The position numbers and the translations under genes are program-made. Below the pieces are notes generated by a model that worked only from the letters and a program-made list of their open reading frames with translations, was not told the origin of the DNA and did no database searches. DNA of 64,000 nucleotides from Raineyella antarctica. Lineage in GTDB: Bacteria > Actinomycetota > Actinomycetes > Propionibacteriales > Propionibacteriaceae. Location: positions 1-64,000 of the forward strand of contig NZ_FMYF01000001.1 in the NCBI RefSeq assembly GCF_900092135.1. The letters run 5' to 3'. Shown in pieces: positions 24,099 to 34,726 of this stretch; position 1 is the first letter of the stretch; every line of letters begins with the position of its first letter.

Positions 24099-25430
24099 AT
24101 GGAATCTCCTCTGAGCGCCTTGGGTGCGAACGCGGGTGGCGGGCGTCGACGCTCCGAGAGGCGCCGGGAGTTGTCGGGGCTGCTGGTCTCGGTGGCGGGT
24201 CTGGTGGGTCGTCCCGTACGTGGCCAGGACGGAGCCCCCGTCGGGCGGCTCGACGACGTCGTCGTACTGGCCGGTGACCCGCACCCGCCGGTGGTCGGGT
24301 ACACCGTCCGGATCGGTCCGCGCAGGGTCTGGCTCCACGCCGAGGACGTCGCAGGTGTCGAGCAGGGCGAACTGCGGCTCCAGGCCTCGAAGTTCGATCT
24401 GCAGGACGTACGCCGACGTCCCCTGGAGATCCAGCTCTACCACGATGTCGTCGACCACCAGTTGGTCGATCTGCACGGGGTCCAGGTCGTGCGCGCGTCC
24501 GATCTCTACCTCGGCGACGTCGGTGACGGGTGGCGGCTGGTGGGCGTCGACACCTCCTGGTCCACCTTCCTGCGCCGAGCGTTGCCCGGCCGGCGTGGTC
24601 GGCACCCGTCACCGTCCGGGGTGCTGGACTGGGCCGGCATCCATTCCATGGCGGTCTCGGAGGAGCAAGGCGTTCAGCTCGACGTTCCCAACGAGCAGTT
24701 GAAGCTCCTCAGCGCGGCCGAGCTCGCCGACCTTCTCGGGGACCTGGGCCGCAGCGAACGCCAGGAGTTGCTGGACGACCTCGACACCGAGGACGCGGCC
24801 GATGCCCTGGAGCTGATGTCCTCGGCCGACTCCGCCAGCGTCCTCGGGGATGCCGAGGTCGGCCGTGCTGCCGAGTTGCTCGCCACCATGGAGCCCGACG
24901 AGGCTGTCGAGGCCCTGCGTGAACTGTCCCTCGAGGACCGCGAGGCCCTGCTCAATGAGCTGGCCGAGGAGGACGAGGGTGAGCTGCGTTCCCTCCTCGG
25001 CTTCGACGAGGACACCGCGGGCGGCATCATGACCTCGGCGATGCCCGTGGTGCCGGCGGACTCCACCGTGGCGGATGCCGTACAGGCCCTGCTCGAGGGG
25101 CGAGGAGACTCCGGCCAGTCGGAGGTGGTCCTGCTGGTCGATGGGAGCGGGGCGCTGGTCGACGACGTCAGCGCCCTCGAACTGCTCGGCGAGGATCCCG
25201 GCCGGCCGCTGGCCGAGCTGGTCGGGCCGCCCTGGCCGACCACCGTACGCGCCGACGCGTCCCTGGACGATGTGGTCGATGCCGTCCGGGACAATATCGG
25301 CGCGTCGATGGTGGTGGTGGACGAGGCGAATCGCCCGCTCGGCCGCATCCTGGCGGATGACATCATCGACGCCCTCGGGGACATGGAACGGCGTTGGCCG
25401 TGGCAGCGCGTCAAGGGAGGCAACGCATGA
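24099..25430 (+). CDS. PRC-barrel / MgtE N-terminal domain / CBS protein (soluble)
   Basis: The 443-residue protein has an N-terminal PRC-barrel pair (about residues 30-165, VGRPVRGQDGAPVGRLDDVV). It continues with an MgtE-type superhelical N domain (about 200-320, LLSAAELADLLGDLGRSERQ and the AAELLATMEPDEAVEALREL repeats) and a CBS pair (GGIMTSAMPVVPADSTVADA). MgtE's membrane domain is absent, so this is the regulatory half alone. The N and CBS domains of MgtE sense cytosolic Mg2+. The last codons overlap the start of the NRAMP-like gene (ATGA). It probably gates or assembles with that carrier according to Mg2+ level. The ATG at 24099 follows GAGGAAGG. Confidence 0.87.
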   Translation: MESPLSALGANAGGGRRRSERRRELSGLLVSVAGLVGRPVRGQDGAPVGRLDDVVVLAGDPHPPVVGYTVRIGPRRVWLHAEDVAGVEQGELRLQASKFDLQDVRRRPLEIQLYHDVVDHQLVDLHGVQVVRASDLYLGDVGDGWRLVGVDTSWSTFLRRALPGRRGRHPSPSGVLDWAGIHSMAVSEEQGVQLDVPNEQLKLLSAAELADLLGDLGRSERQELLDDLDTEDAADALELMSSADSASVLGDAEVGRAAELLATMEPDEAVEALRELSLEDREALLNELAEEDEGELRSLLGFDEDTAGGIMTSAMPVVPADSTVADAVQALLEGRGDSGQSEVVLLVDGSGALVDDVSALELLGEDPGRPLAELVGPPWPTTVRADASLDDVVDAVRDNIGASMVVVDEANRPLGRILADDIIDALGDMERRWPWQRVKGGNA

Positions 25431-26719
25431 GCATCGTGCAGCACGAACCGGCGGTGGAGGAGCCGGAGGCCAGCGGTGTCGGTCGCCTGCGGCGCATCGC
25501 GATGGTTGCGGCGGCACTGGGGGCTGTCGTCGGGCCGGGGCTCATCGCCGGGCTGTCGGATGACGACCCTGCTGGTATCACGACCTACTCGACGCTGGGG
25601 GCTTCGTACGGCTACCAGCTGTTGTGGGTCCTGGTCGTCTCGACCCTCGCCCTGATCGTCTTCCAGGACCTCGGTGCGCGGATCGGTGTCGTGACGGGGC
25701 AGGGCCTGGCCGGCCTGATCCGGCAGCGCTACGGCGCCAAGGCAGGGGTCCTGTCGATCGCCGCGCTCGTGGCGGCGAACATCGGGACCACCACCGCCGA
25801 GTTCGCCGGCATCGCTGCCGGAACCGAGATCTTCGGCCTGTCGCGGTACATCTCTGTGCCCATCGCCGCGATCGCGGTGTCGGCCCTGGTGCTGCGTGGC
25901 GGTTTCCGGGGGATCGAGCGGGTGCTGATCGTCCTGTCCGCCGTCTTCCTGGCCTACATCGGTGCGGGCATCCTCGCCCGGCCCGACTGGGGCGCCGCCT
26001 TCCAGGGCATGGTGGTTCCCGCGATGCCCCTGACCAAGGATGCGATGCTCATCACGACCGCCACCCTGGGCACCACCCTGGCCCCGTGGGGCCTGGCGTT
26101 CATCCAGTCCTACGCGGTCGACAAGAAACTCGGGACCAAGGAACTCGGGCTGCTGCGGATCGATGTCGTCACCGGAGCCATCCTCACGGGAGTGATCGGG
26201 TTCTTCGTCGTCGTGGCCTGCGCCGCCACGATGCACGCCCATGGCATCCGGGTCAGCGACGCCGCCAGTGCGGCCGTTGCCCTGGAGCCGCTCGCCGGTC
26301 CGCTGGCCAAGGAGCTGTTCGCCGTCGGACTGCTGGGCGCCGCCCTCCTGGCGGCCTCGATCCTGCCGCTCTCGACGGCCTACTCCGTGTGTGACGTGGC
26401 GGGACGGCCCGCAGCGCTCGACGACACGCCACGGGAGGCTCCGTTGTTCTACGGGACCTTCGCCGCCGTCACGGTCGTCGGTGTCGTCCTCGTGCTCCTG
26501 CCGGGGGTCTCCCTGGTGCCGATCCTGGTCCTCACGCAGGTCCTGAACGCAGTCCTGCTGCTGCCCCTCCTGGCGTACATGGCGGGGATCGCCAGGGATC
26601 CGCGGCTGATGGGGGAGTACGTCGCCGGGCGTTCGGTCACCTCGGTCTACTACCTCGTGATCGGGTTGGTCGTGGTGTGCATCGTGGCCATGCTGGTACT
26701 CACCTTCGTGCCGCAGTGA
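25427..26719 (+). CDS. NRAMP-related divalent metal transporter (possibly Mg2+-type)
   Basis: This 430-residue carrier has about 11 membrane segments of the NRAMP fold. The unwound helix 1 motif, DPGN in Mn/Fe transporters, reads DDDPAGITTYSTLGASYG. In helix 6 the canonical MPH triad, whose Met gives transition-metal selectivity, appears as TLAPWGLAFIQSYAV (Ala and Trp). Both changes match the NRAMP-related magnesium transporter branch rather than MntH. Translational coupling to a soluble MgtE-N/CBS protein supports Mg2+ (or possibly Mn2+) and suggests a two-protein regulated uptake system. The start at 25427 is set by the ATGA overlap. Confidence 0.88.
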   Translation: MSIVQHEPAVEEPEASGVGRLRRIAMVAAALGAVVGPGLIAGLSDDDPAGITTYSTLGASYGYQLLWVLVVSTLALIVFQDLGARIGVVTGQGLAGLIRQRYGAKAGVLSIAALVAANIGTTTAEFAGIAAGTEIFGLSRYISVPIAAIAVSALVLRGGFRGIERVLIVLSAVFLAYIGAGILARPDWGAAFQGMVVPAMPLTKDAMLITTATLGTTLAPWGLAFIQSYAVDKKLGTKELGLLRIDVVTGAILTGVIGFFVVVACAATMHAHGIRVSDAASAAVALEPLAGPLAKELFAVGLLGAALLAASILPLSTAYSVCDVAGRPAALDDTPREAPLFYGTFAAVTVVGVVLVLLPGVSLVPILVLTQVLNAVLLLPLLAYMAGIARDPRLMGEYVAGRSVTSVYYLVIGLVVVCIVAMLVLTFVPQ

Positions 26720-26742
26720 TGCATGGAGCGGTACGGCCGTGA

Positions 26743-26967
26743 CCGCGACAGCAGTACCCGGTCTCGCTGAACTTCCACATCCGCCGAATCACCATCCGTG
26801 ACGATCGGGTGGTGGCTGCGAATCTCATCAGCTACGACAAGAATCCTTGGATGTTCACGGTGAACCTGCTGGAGTTCCGGGGCGACAAGGTCGACCGCGA
26901 GCGCCTCTACGTCATAGATGGCTGGGAGGCCGCGGATTGGCGCACGCCCTGGCGGTCGCAGACCCCG
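26743..26967 (+). pseudogene. SnoaL/NTF2-like C-terminal remnant
   Basis: The frame reads VSLNFHIRRITIRDDRVVAA, then NLISYDKNPWMFTVNLLEFR, then VDRERLYVIDGWEAADWR and PWRS. This is the second half of an NTF2-like/SnoaL fold protein (the family typically ends YvteGWEAPeWRaPWRs). An in-frame stop at 26740 removes the N-terminal half and no start with a ribosome site remains. It is treated as a broken gene. Confidence 0.65.
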
Positions 26968-29495
<2,528 letters not shown>

Positions 29496-29525
29496 TCCGG
29501 GATCCCGGCCAGGCCGGTTGGTGAG

Positions 29526-29561
29526 CGGTCCGGGCTGGGCAGGCACGCCCAGCCCGGACCG
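29526..29561. terminator. katG terminator
   Basis: A perfect 15-base stem (CGGTCCGGGCTGGGC, 29526-29540, with its complement at 29547-29561) closes a six-base loop, 30 bases after the katG stop. Confidence 0.85.
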
Positions 29562-29573
29562 CCTGCGGGCCTT

Positions 29574-29619
29574 CCACTTCTTGATCGTGTACCGCAGACG
29601 GTGCGGGATCAAGAAGTGG
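29574..29619. repeat. Dispersed palindrome family 1, copy 1
   Basis: CCACTTCTTGATC (29574-29586) pairs perfectly with its complement at 29607-29619. An inverted relative with the same arms and a similar loop (CGTGTACCGCrGAC) lies at 38231-38275. The shared loop shows common descent, not chance terminator similarity. Confidence 0.75.
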
Positions 29620-29727
29620 AGCGCGGCGAGGCTCGTGCACCGGCCCGGTGCGATCCTGCCGCGAGGTGGACCGGATCGGCGCCGGCAACGACGTACGCCG
29701 GCTCCGGAGCCCACGTACCGTGGATGT

Positions 29728-31431
29728 GTGCCGAACCTCAGCTCTTTCCCCGACCTCTCGACGCTGCTCCGTACGGCCGTGGGCCGTGATGCCGAGCAGG
29801 ATGCCGCCACCTGGGCCATCGTGGACCTGCACGGTGGCTACCCGGCCCACCAGGGCCTCGCCCTGCCGTCCGTGCTGGGTCGACCCGAGTCGCTCGAGTC
29901 GCTCGTCGAGCGCCTCGACCAGCTCGCCGGGATGGACTCCGTCCGCGGCGTCCTCGTCCGCGTGGTCAACCTGACCGCCGGCCTGGCCACCTGCGAGGCG
30001 ATCAGCCGAGCGCTCGGCCGCCTCCAGCAGGGCAAGCGGGTGGTGGCCTACCTGCCGCAGGTCACCATGCGCAGCCTGCTGGTGGCCGCCGACGTACGCG
30101 AGGTGGTGGCCCCGGAGTCCGCCGAGGTGATGCTGACCGGCTTCGCCGCCGAGCGGGTGTTCTACGGCGAGTTCCTCACCCGGCGCGGGATCGGCTTCGA
30201 GAACCTGCGCATCCGCGAGTACAAGTCGGCGCTCACGCGCTTCTCCGACGACCACATGGACGACTACGAGCGCGAGCAGCTGACCGCCTACATCGACTCC
30301 GTCGAATCCTCCTGGCTGACCGCCGTGACCCGCGACGGTACCGCTGCGTCGGCCACCGGTGGTGGGGACACCGCCGGACCCTCCGCCCCCGACCCCGAGC
30401 CGGACGTCCAGCAGGGCTCCTCCGGTCCGGACGTGCTGGATGCCCACTTCACCAACGCGACCCAGCTCCTGGAGGCCGGCCTGGTCACCCGGATCGCGTA
30501 CGACGACGAGATCGCCGTCCCCGCCGACCAGGGCTGGGCGCGCTCCCTGCAGTTCCTCGCGGCCCAGTTGGCCGGCAAGCGTCGGGCGAAGAAGGAGCCG
30601 GGCATCGCCGTCGTACCGGTGGTGGGTGCGATCGTGTCCGGCCGCAGCCGCCCCGGCGCGCCGCCCTTCGCCGGCCAGACCGCCGGCTCGGAGACCGTGG
30701 TCGCCGCGCTCCGCAAGGCCGAGCGGGACGAGAACACCTGGGCGATCCTGCTGCACGTCGACTCCGGCGGCGGTTCCGCACTGGCCTCGGACGTGATCTG
30801 CCGGGCCGTGGCGCGCTGCACCAAGCCTGTCGTCGCGGTGATGGGCGAGGTCGCCGCGTCCGGCGGCTACTACGTGCTCGCGCAGGCCGACCACGTGGTG
30901 GCCAGCCCGTTCACCATCACCGGCAGCATCGGGGTGGTCGTGGGCAAGCCCGTGCTGGCGGAGCTGAACGAGCGGATCGGCCGCAATCCCGAGACGGTCG
31001 GCCGCCAGATGGCGCTGTTCGGCAGCCCGAACCGTCCCTTCACCGAGCCCGAGCGGGCCTGGGCCGAGCGGATGATGGACGAGGTGTACGAGAGGTTCGT
31101 CGCCCGGGTGGCGGAGGGGCGCCGGCTCAGCCCCGAACAGGTGAACGAGATCGGCCGGGGGAGGATCTGGAGCGGGGTGGACGCACACGAGCGCGGACTA
31201 GTCGACGAACTGGGCGACCTGCAGACCGGCATCGCCGCGGCACGCCGGCTGGCCGGGCTGTCGGACGACGCCCCCGTACGGCCGGTGTCCGCCGGGTTCA
31301 CCCTGCCGGGAGCGCCGAACTTCGGGAAGGACCCGGCCGCAGCGGTGGCGGCCATCGCGCTGTCGGCGGTGTGGCCGTTCGGTCAGGAGCTGGTGCTCAC
31401 CTGGTTCGACTCCAGCGTCACGATCCGCTGA
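29728..31431 (+). CDS. sppA: Signal peptide peptidase SppA-type S49 protease
   Basis: This 567-residue protein has two tandem peptidase S49 domains, like the long SppA that digests leftover signal peptides. The general-base lysine is Lys166 in the N-domain (RIREYKSALTRFSDD). The nucleophile is Ser378 in the C-domain (MGEVAASGGYYVLAQAD). VDSGGGSALASDVI and the ITGSIGVVVGKP motif are also present. There is no obvious N-terminal membrane anchor; attachment may be peripheral. The GTG at 29728 is preceded by TACCGT ending six bases upstream, giving a leaderless start. A 45-residue Gly/Pro/Asp-rich insertion (about residues 205-240) separates the two domains. Confidence 0.92.
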   Translation: MPNLSSFPDLSTLLRTAVGRDAEQDAATWAIVDLHGGYPAHQGLALPSVLGRPESLESLVERLDQLAGMDSVRGVLVRVVNLTAGLATCEAISRALGRLQQGKRVVAYLPQVTMRSLLVAADVREVVAPESAEVMLTGFAAERVFYGEFLTRRGIGFENLRIREYKSALTRFSDDHMDDYEREQLTAYIDSVESSWLTAVTRDGTAASATGGGDTAGPSAPDPEPDVQQGSSGPDVLDAHFTNATQLLEAGLVTRIAYDDEIAVPADQGWARSLQFLAAQLAGKRRAKKEPGIAVVPVVGAIVSGRSRPGAPPFAGQTAGSETVVAALRKAERDENTWAILLHVDSGGGSALASDVICRAVARCTKPVVAVMGEVAASGGYYVLAQADHVVASPFTITGSIGVVVGKPVLAELNERIGRNPETVGRQMALFGSPNRPFTEPERAWAERMMDEVYERFVARVAEGRRLSPEQVNEIGRGRIWSGVDAHERGLVDELGDLQTGIAAARRLAGLSDDAPVRPVSAGFTLPGAPNFGKDPAAAVAAIALSAVWPFGQELVLTWFDSSVTIR

Positions 31432-31452
31432 ACGCCACGCGCCTACCCGGGG

Positions 31453-32436
31453 TCAGCCCTTGGTCGGGTCGTACACCATCGAGCCCAGGTCCTGCTTCTT
31501 CTCCAGGTTGCCCAGCTCCATGGTCAGGGTGTTCCAGACCTCCAGGTCGGCGGCCTGCGGGTAGCCGGTCTTCCAGGCCGGGATCTCCATCGTGGCGATG
31601 ATCTCCGGGGAGGTCTTGGAGTAGCCGGCCACCAGGTTGCGGGCCAGTTCCGGGTCGGCGGCCAGGTCGGCGTTGGCGCGCTGCAGCGCGGTGGCGAAGG
31701 CCGCGGCGGTGTTCGGGTTCTTCTTCACGAACGCCTCGGTCATCGCCACGCCGGCGATCGGGATGTTGGCGGTCGGGCCGGTGTACGTCGAGCCGAGGTC
31801 GACCATGCCCTTGCTCTTCATGATCGCCTGGGCCGGTTCTGGCGTCCAGGCCGCGTCGATCGCGCCGCGCTCCAGGGCTGCCGGCATCTCGGTGAACGGC
31901 AGCTCCATCAGCTGGATCGAGGCCGGGTCGACGCCGTTCTCCCGCAGCGTGCTCTTCAGGGTCAGGTCGCCGACGTTGTTCAGCGCGTTGACGGCGACCT
32001 TCTTGCCGGCCAGGCCCTTGATCGTGGTGATCCCGGAAGCCGGGTTGGCGAAGATGCCGTTGTCCTTCTCGTTGCCGTTCGCCCCGAGGGCGATGATGCG
32101 CAGGTCGATGCCGTTCTGCTTGGACAGCAGGAAGCTCGGGTAGGTGCCGAACGCCGCCTGGAAGTCCCCGGAGACCATCGTCGCGATCGAGGTGCCGGGC
32201 GCCGCCTGCGGGGTCACGGTCAGGCCGGCCTCCTGGAAGTAGCCCTTCTGGATCGCCTGGAACAGCCCGGCGTGGTCGACGACCGGGGTGTACCCGACCT
32301 TCATCTCGGTCACCTCGGGCTTGCCGTCGTTGCTCGGGGCGGCCTTGCTGTCCGCGCCGCACGCGGCCAGCGAGACGGTCAGCAGCGAGGCCAGGGCGAC
32401 GGCGCCCAGACGGGCGATGAGCTTCGGTGCGCGCAT
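31453..32436 (-). CDS. ABC transporter substrate-binding lipoprotein (SsuA/ThiY-like)
   Basis: The 327-residue protein has a lipoprotein signal peptide (lipobox LAAC, Cys at about residue 26) and an NMT1/SsuA-type periplasmic-binding fold: GYTPVVDHAGLFQAIQKGYF, PGTSIATMVSGDFQAAFGTY, AAWTPEPAQAIMKSKG. Relatives bind sulfonates, nitrate/bicarbonate or pyrimidine precursors. The ATG at 32436 has AAAGGAG six bases upstream. No permease or ATPase gene lies on either side, so it is an orphan that must share an ABC core elsewhere. Upstream at 32459-32474 is AGACGTG-GT-CACGTCT, a possible operator. Confidence 0.88.
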   Translation of the reverse strand: MRAPKLIARLGAVALASLLTVSLAACGADSKAAPSNDGKPEVTEMKVGYTPVVDHAGLFQAIQKGYFQEAGLTVTPQAAPGTSIATMVSGDFQAAFGTYPSFLLSKQNGIDLRIIALGANGNEKDNGIFANPASGITTIKGLAGKKVAVNALNNVGDLTLKSTLRENGVDPASIQLMELPFTEMPAALERGAIDAAWTPEPAQAIMKSKGMVDLGSTYTGPTANIPIAGVAMTEAFVKKNPNTAAAFATALQRANADLAADPELARNLVAGYSKTSPEIIATMEIPAWKTGYPQAADLEVWNTLTMELGNLEKKQDLGSMVYDPTKG

Positions 32437-32458
32437 GCACAACTCCTTTGTCGTGGTC

Positions 32459-32474
32459 AGACGTGGTCACGTCT
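32459..32474. promoter_or_regulatory. Possible operator upstream of the binding-protein gene
   Basis: AGACGTG (32459-32465) and CACGTCT (32468-32474) form an inverted repeat with a two-base spacer, about 23 bases before the start codon of the orphan substrate-binding protein. A symmetric repressor binding here would block transcription. Confidence 0.4.
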
Positions 32475-32625
32475 GCGTGGGGACCGTGGGGACGCAGGAA
32501 GCCGGCCACGTGCGGTCGCTTCATGCTCGTGTGACGCGCAACACATGTCAACGTTTACATATATTGAGATCCGAGATGGGCCCCATCAGCCGCGTCAATG
32601 CCGGGCACTCCGGCCGAGGAAACGA

Positions 32626-32659
32626 CAGTGGGGCCCACCCCGAAGGGTGGACCCCACTG
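32626..32659. terminator. Terminator of the TRAP operon
   Basis: CAGTGGGGCCCACCC (32626-32640) pairs with GGGTGGACCCCACTG (32645-32659) with one mismatch and a CGAA loop. It lies 45 bases beyond the dctM-like stop. Next to it is a short direct repeat, GCAGGACCGTGACG in two copies (about 32660-32690). Confidence 0.75.
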
Positions 32660-32703
32660 CAGGACCGTGACGGCAGGACCGTGACGGCAGGACCACTGTC
32701 AGG

Positions 32704-34023
32704 TCAGCGCATGCCCAGGGTGTGCGGCAGCCACAAGGAGATCTGCGGCACGAACGCGACCAGGAACAGGCCGATGATGATGGTCAGCAGGAACCAGCCG
32801 AGCTTCATGATGACCGGCTCGATCTTCAGGCCGGCCACCCGGGCACCGACGAACAGGACGTTGCCGACCGGCGGCGTGATCACGCCCACGCACAGGTTGT
32901 AGACGACCATGGTGCCGAAGTGCACCGGGTCGACACCGAACTGGGTGACGATGGGCAGGAAGATCGGAACGAAGATCAGGATGGCGGGCGTCGGGTCCAT
33001 GAAGGTGCCGACGATCAGCAGGATGACCATCATGATGATCAGGATGACCGTGCCGTTGCTGGTCAGGTTCATCATCGTCTCGGAGATCAGGTCCGGGATC
33101 CGGGCGTACGCCATGACGAACGACAGTGCCGAGGAGACGCCGACCAGCAGCATCACGATGGCGGTCGTACGACCGGCGTCCACCAGGATGTTGGGCAGGT
33201 CGCGGACCCGGATCTGCTTGTAGATGAAGCCCAGGATCAGGCAGTAGACCACCGCGATGGCCGAGGACTCGGTGGCGGTGAACAGGCCCGACAGGATGCC
33301 GCCGATGACGATCACGATCATCAGCAGGGACGGGACGGCCCGCCAGATGATCATCAGCGACTGCCCGAAGGTGGGGTGCACCTCGACGACCGTGGGGTCG
33401 GTGACGCGGTTCTTGCTGCCGGTCAGGGCGACGACGAGCATGCACGCGATCAGCCAGATGATGCCCGGGCCGACGCCGGCGATGAACAGCGCGGCGATCG
33501 AGGTCGAGGACACCAGCGAGTACACGATGAAGGTGTTCGACGGGGGGATCAGCATGCCGGAGGGAGCCGAGGCGACGTTGACCGCGGCGGCCCAGGGCCG
33601 GTTGTAGCCCTCCTTCTCCAGGCGCGGGTTCATCACGGTGCCGACGGCGGCGGCAGCAGCGACGGCTGCGCCGGAGACGGCGCCGAACATGCCGTTGGCC
33701 AGGACGTTGGTGTGGGCCAGGCCGTGCGGTAGGCGTCCGACCATGACCTTGGCGGCGTCGACCAGTCGGCCGGCGATACCACCCTTGTTCATCAGGGCAC
33801 CGGCCAGGATGAAGAACGGGATGGCCAGCAGGGTGAAGCTGTTGATGCCGGTGAACACGCGCGAGGCGGTGTTCATGGTGGCGACGCTCGGGTCACCACC
33901 GAGGATGACCGCGATGGCCAGGAACGACGAGAAACCGATGCTGACGGCGATCGGGACGGCCGTGATGATGCCGATGACGATGCCGAACAGCAGGATCATC
34001 GATGCGACGAATGCGATGTCCAT
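32704..34023 (-). CDS. dctM: TRAP transporter large permease (DctM-like)
   Basis: The 439-residue protein has about 12 membrane segments of the DctM/ion-transporter superfamily. Conserved features include NSFTLLAIPFFILAGALMNK, GMFGAVSGAAVAAAAAVGTV, the APSGMLIPPSNTFIVYSL segment and the C-terminal VGVITPPVGNVLFVGA. It forms the Na+-coupled elevator that moves solute delivered by the binding protein. Its ATG at 34023 lies one base after the dctQ stop. It is the last gene of the dctP-dctQ-dctM operon. The substrate is an organic anion that the sequence alone does not identify. Confidence 0.94.
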   Translation of the reverse strand: MDIAFVASMILLFGIVIGIITAVPIAVSIGFSSFLAIAVILGGDPSVATMNTASRVFTGINSFTLLAIPFFILAGALMNKGGIAGRLVDAAKVMVGRLPHGLAHTNVLANGMFGAVSGAAVAAAAAVGTVMNPRLEKEGYNRPWAAAVNVASAPSGMLIPPSNTFIVYSLVSSTSIAALFIAGVGPGIIWLIACMLVVALTGSKNRVTDPTVVEVHPTFGQSLMIIWRAVPSLLMIVIVIGGILSGLFTATESSAIAVVYCLILGFIYKQIRVRDLPNILVDAGRTTAIVMLLVGVSSALSFVMAYARIPDLISETMMNLTSNGTVILIIMMVILLIVGTFMDPTPAILIFVPIFLPIVTQFGVDPVHFGTMVVYNLCVGVITPPVGNVLFVGARVAGLKIEPVIMKLGWFLLTIIIGLFLVAFVPQISLWLPHTLGMR

Positions 34024-34024
34024 C

Positions 34025-34657
34025 TCAGGCCTCCGGATCCTGCTTGTCGGGGTTCTGCTTGGGGTCGTGCTTGTGCTTGGGCTCGTCGGCATGGAGCAGG
34101 GCCTGCAGGTCCGGATCCTCCTCGAGCTCGGCCATGATCTCGGTGGCCTCGTCGAGCGCGGCCCCCTTCGGGTCGGCGACCGTGAGCGGGCCGACGCCGC
34201 GGATGTCCTCGATCATGTGGTGGATCGCGTAGAACGCGATGAACACGCCGGCGATCGGCATGACGACGTACGCCTCGCCGATGTTCAGCGGCAGCGCCGT
34301 CAGGTTCTGCATCCAGGAGTTCTGGGCGGCGAAGATGCCACCGAGGATGAAGACGATGACCGCGAACGCCAGCACGACCAGCTGGATGAAGACCGCGACG
34401 ATCTTGCGGGCGGTGCGGGGCAGCAGTTCGACCACGAACGACACCGCGATGTGGCCACGCTCGCCGAAGACGAGGGCGGCGGCGATCAGGGAGGTCCACA
34501 CGAAGGTGTACTTCGCGAGTTCCTCGGTCCAGGTCGACGGGTTCTGCAGAACTTCACGCGAGAAGACCTGCCAGACGACTGCCAGCACCAGGACGGTGAA
34601 CAGGAAGGCCGTAAGGATCTTGAGTACCAGGTCCAGGCCATGCTTGATTCTCTCCAT
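34025..34657 (-). CDS. dctQ: TRAP transporter small permease (DctQ-like)
   Basis: The 210-residue protein has four membrane helices typical of DctQ (LTAFLFTVLVLAVVWQVFSR, TWTEELAKYTFVWTSLIAAA and two more). A cytoplasmic tail of about 50 residues is unusually acidic and His/Lys-rich (HADEPKHKHDPKQNPDKQD). DctQ scaffolds DctM. The ATG at 34657 has a strong GAAAGGAGGAACC site. The gene follows dctP after a 70-base gap that contains a hairpin. The long polar tail is longer than in typical DctQ proteins. Confidence 0.92.
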   Translation of the reverse strand: MERIKHGLDLVLKILTAFLFTVLVLAVVWQVFSREVLQNPSTWTEELAKYTFVWTSLIAAALVFGERGHIAVSFVVELLPRTARKIVAVFIQLVVLAFAVIVFILGGIFAAQNSWMQNLTALPLNIGEAYVVMPIAGVFIAFYAIHHMIEDIRGVGPLTVADPKGAALDEATEIMAELEEDPDLQALLHADEPKHKHDPKQNPDKQDPEA

Positions 34658-34688
34658 GGTTCCTCCTTTCCAGAGGGGAGCAGCCTGC

Positions 34689-34712
34689 GGGCCCGGCGCG
34701 TCGGCCGGGCCC
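34689..34712. promoter_or_regulatory. Intercistronic hairpin between dctP and dctQ
   Basis: GGGCCCGGC (34689-34697) pairs perfectly with GCCGGGCCC (34704-34712). In binding-protein-first operons such hairpins stabilise the upstream message or reduce read-through. This would give more binding protein than permease. Confidence 0.7.
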
Positions 34713-34726
34713 ACAGGTGAGTGACG

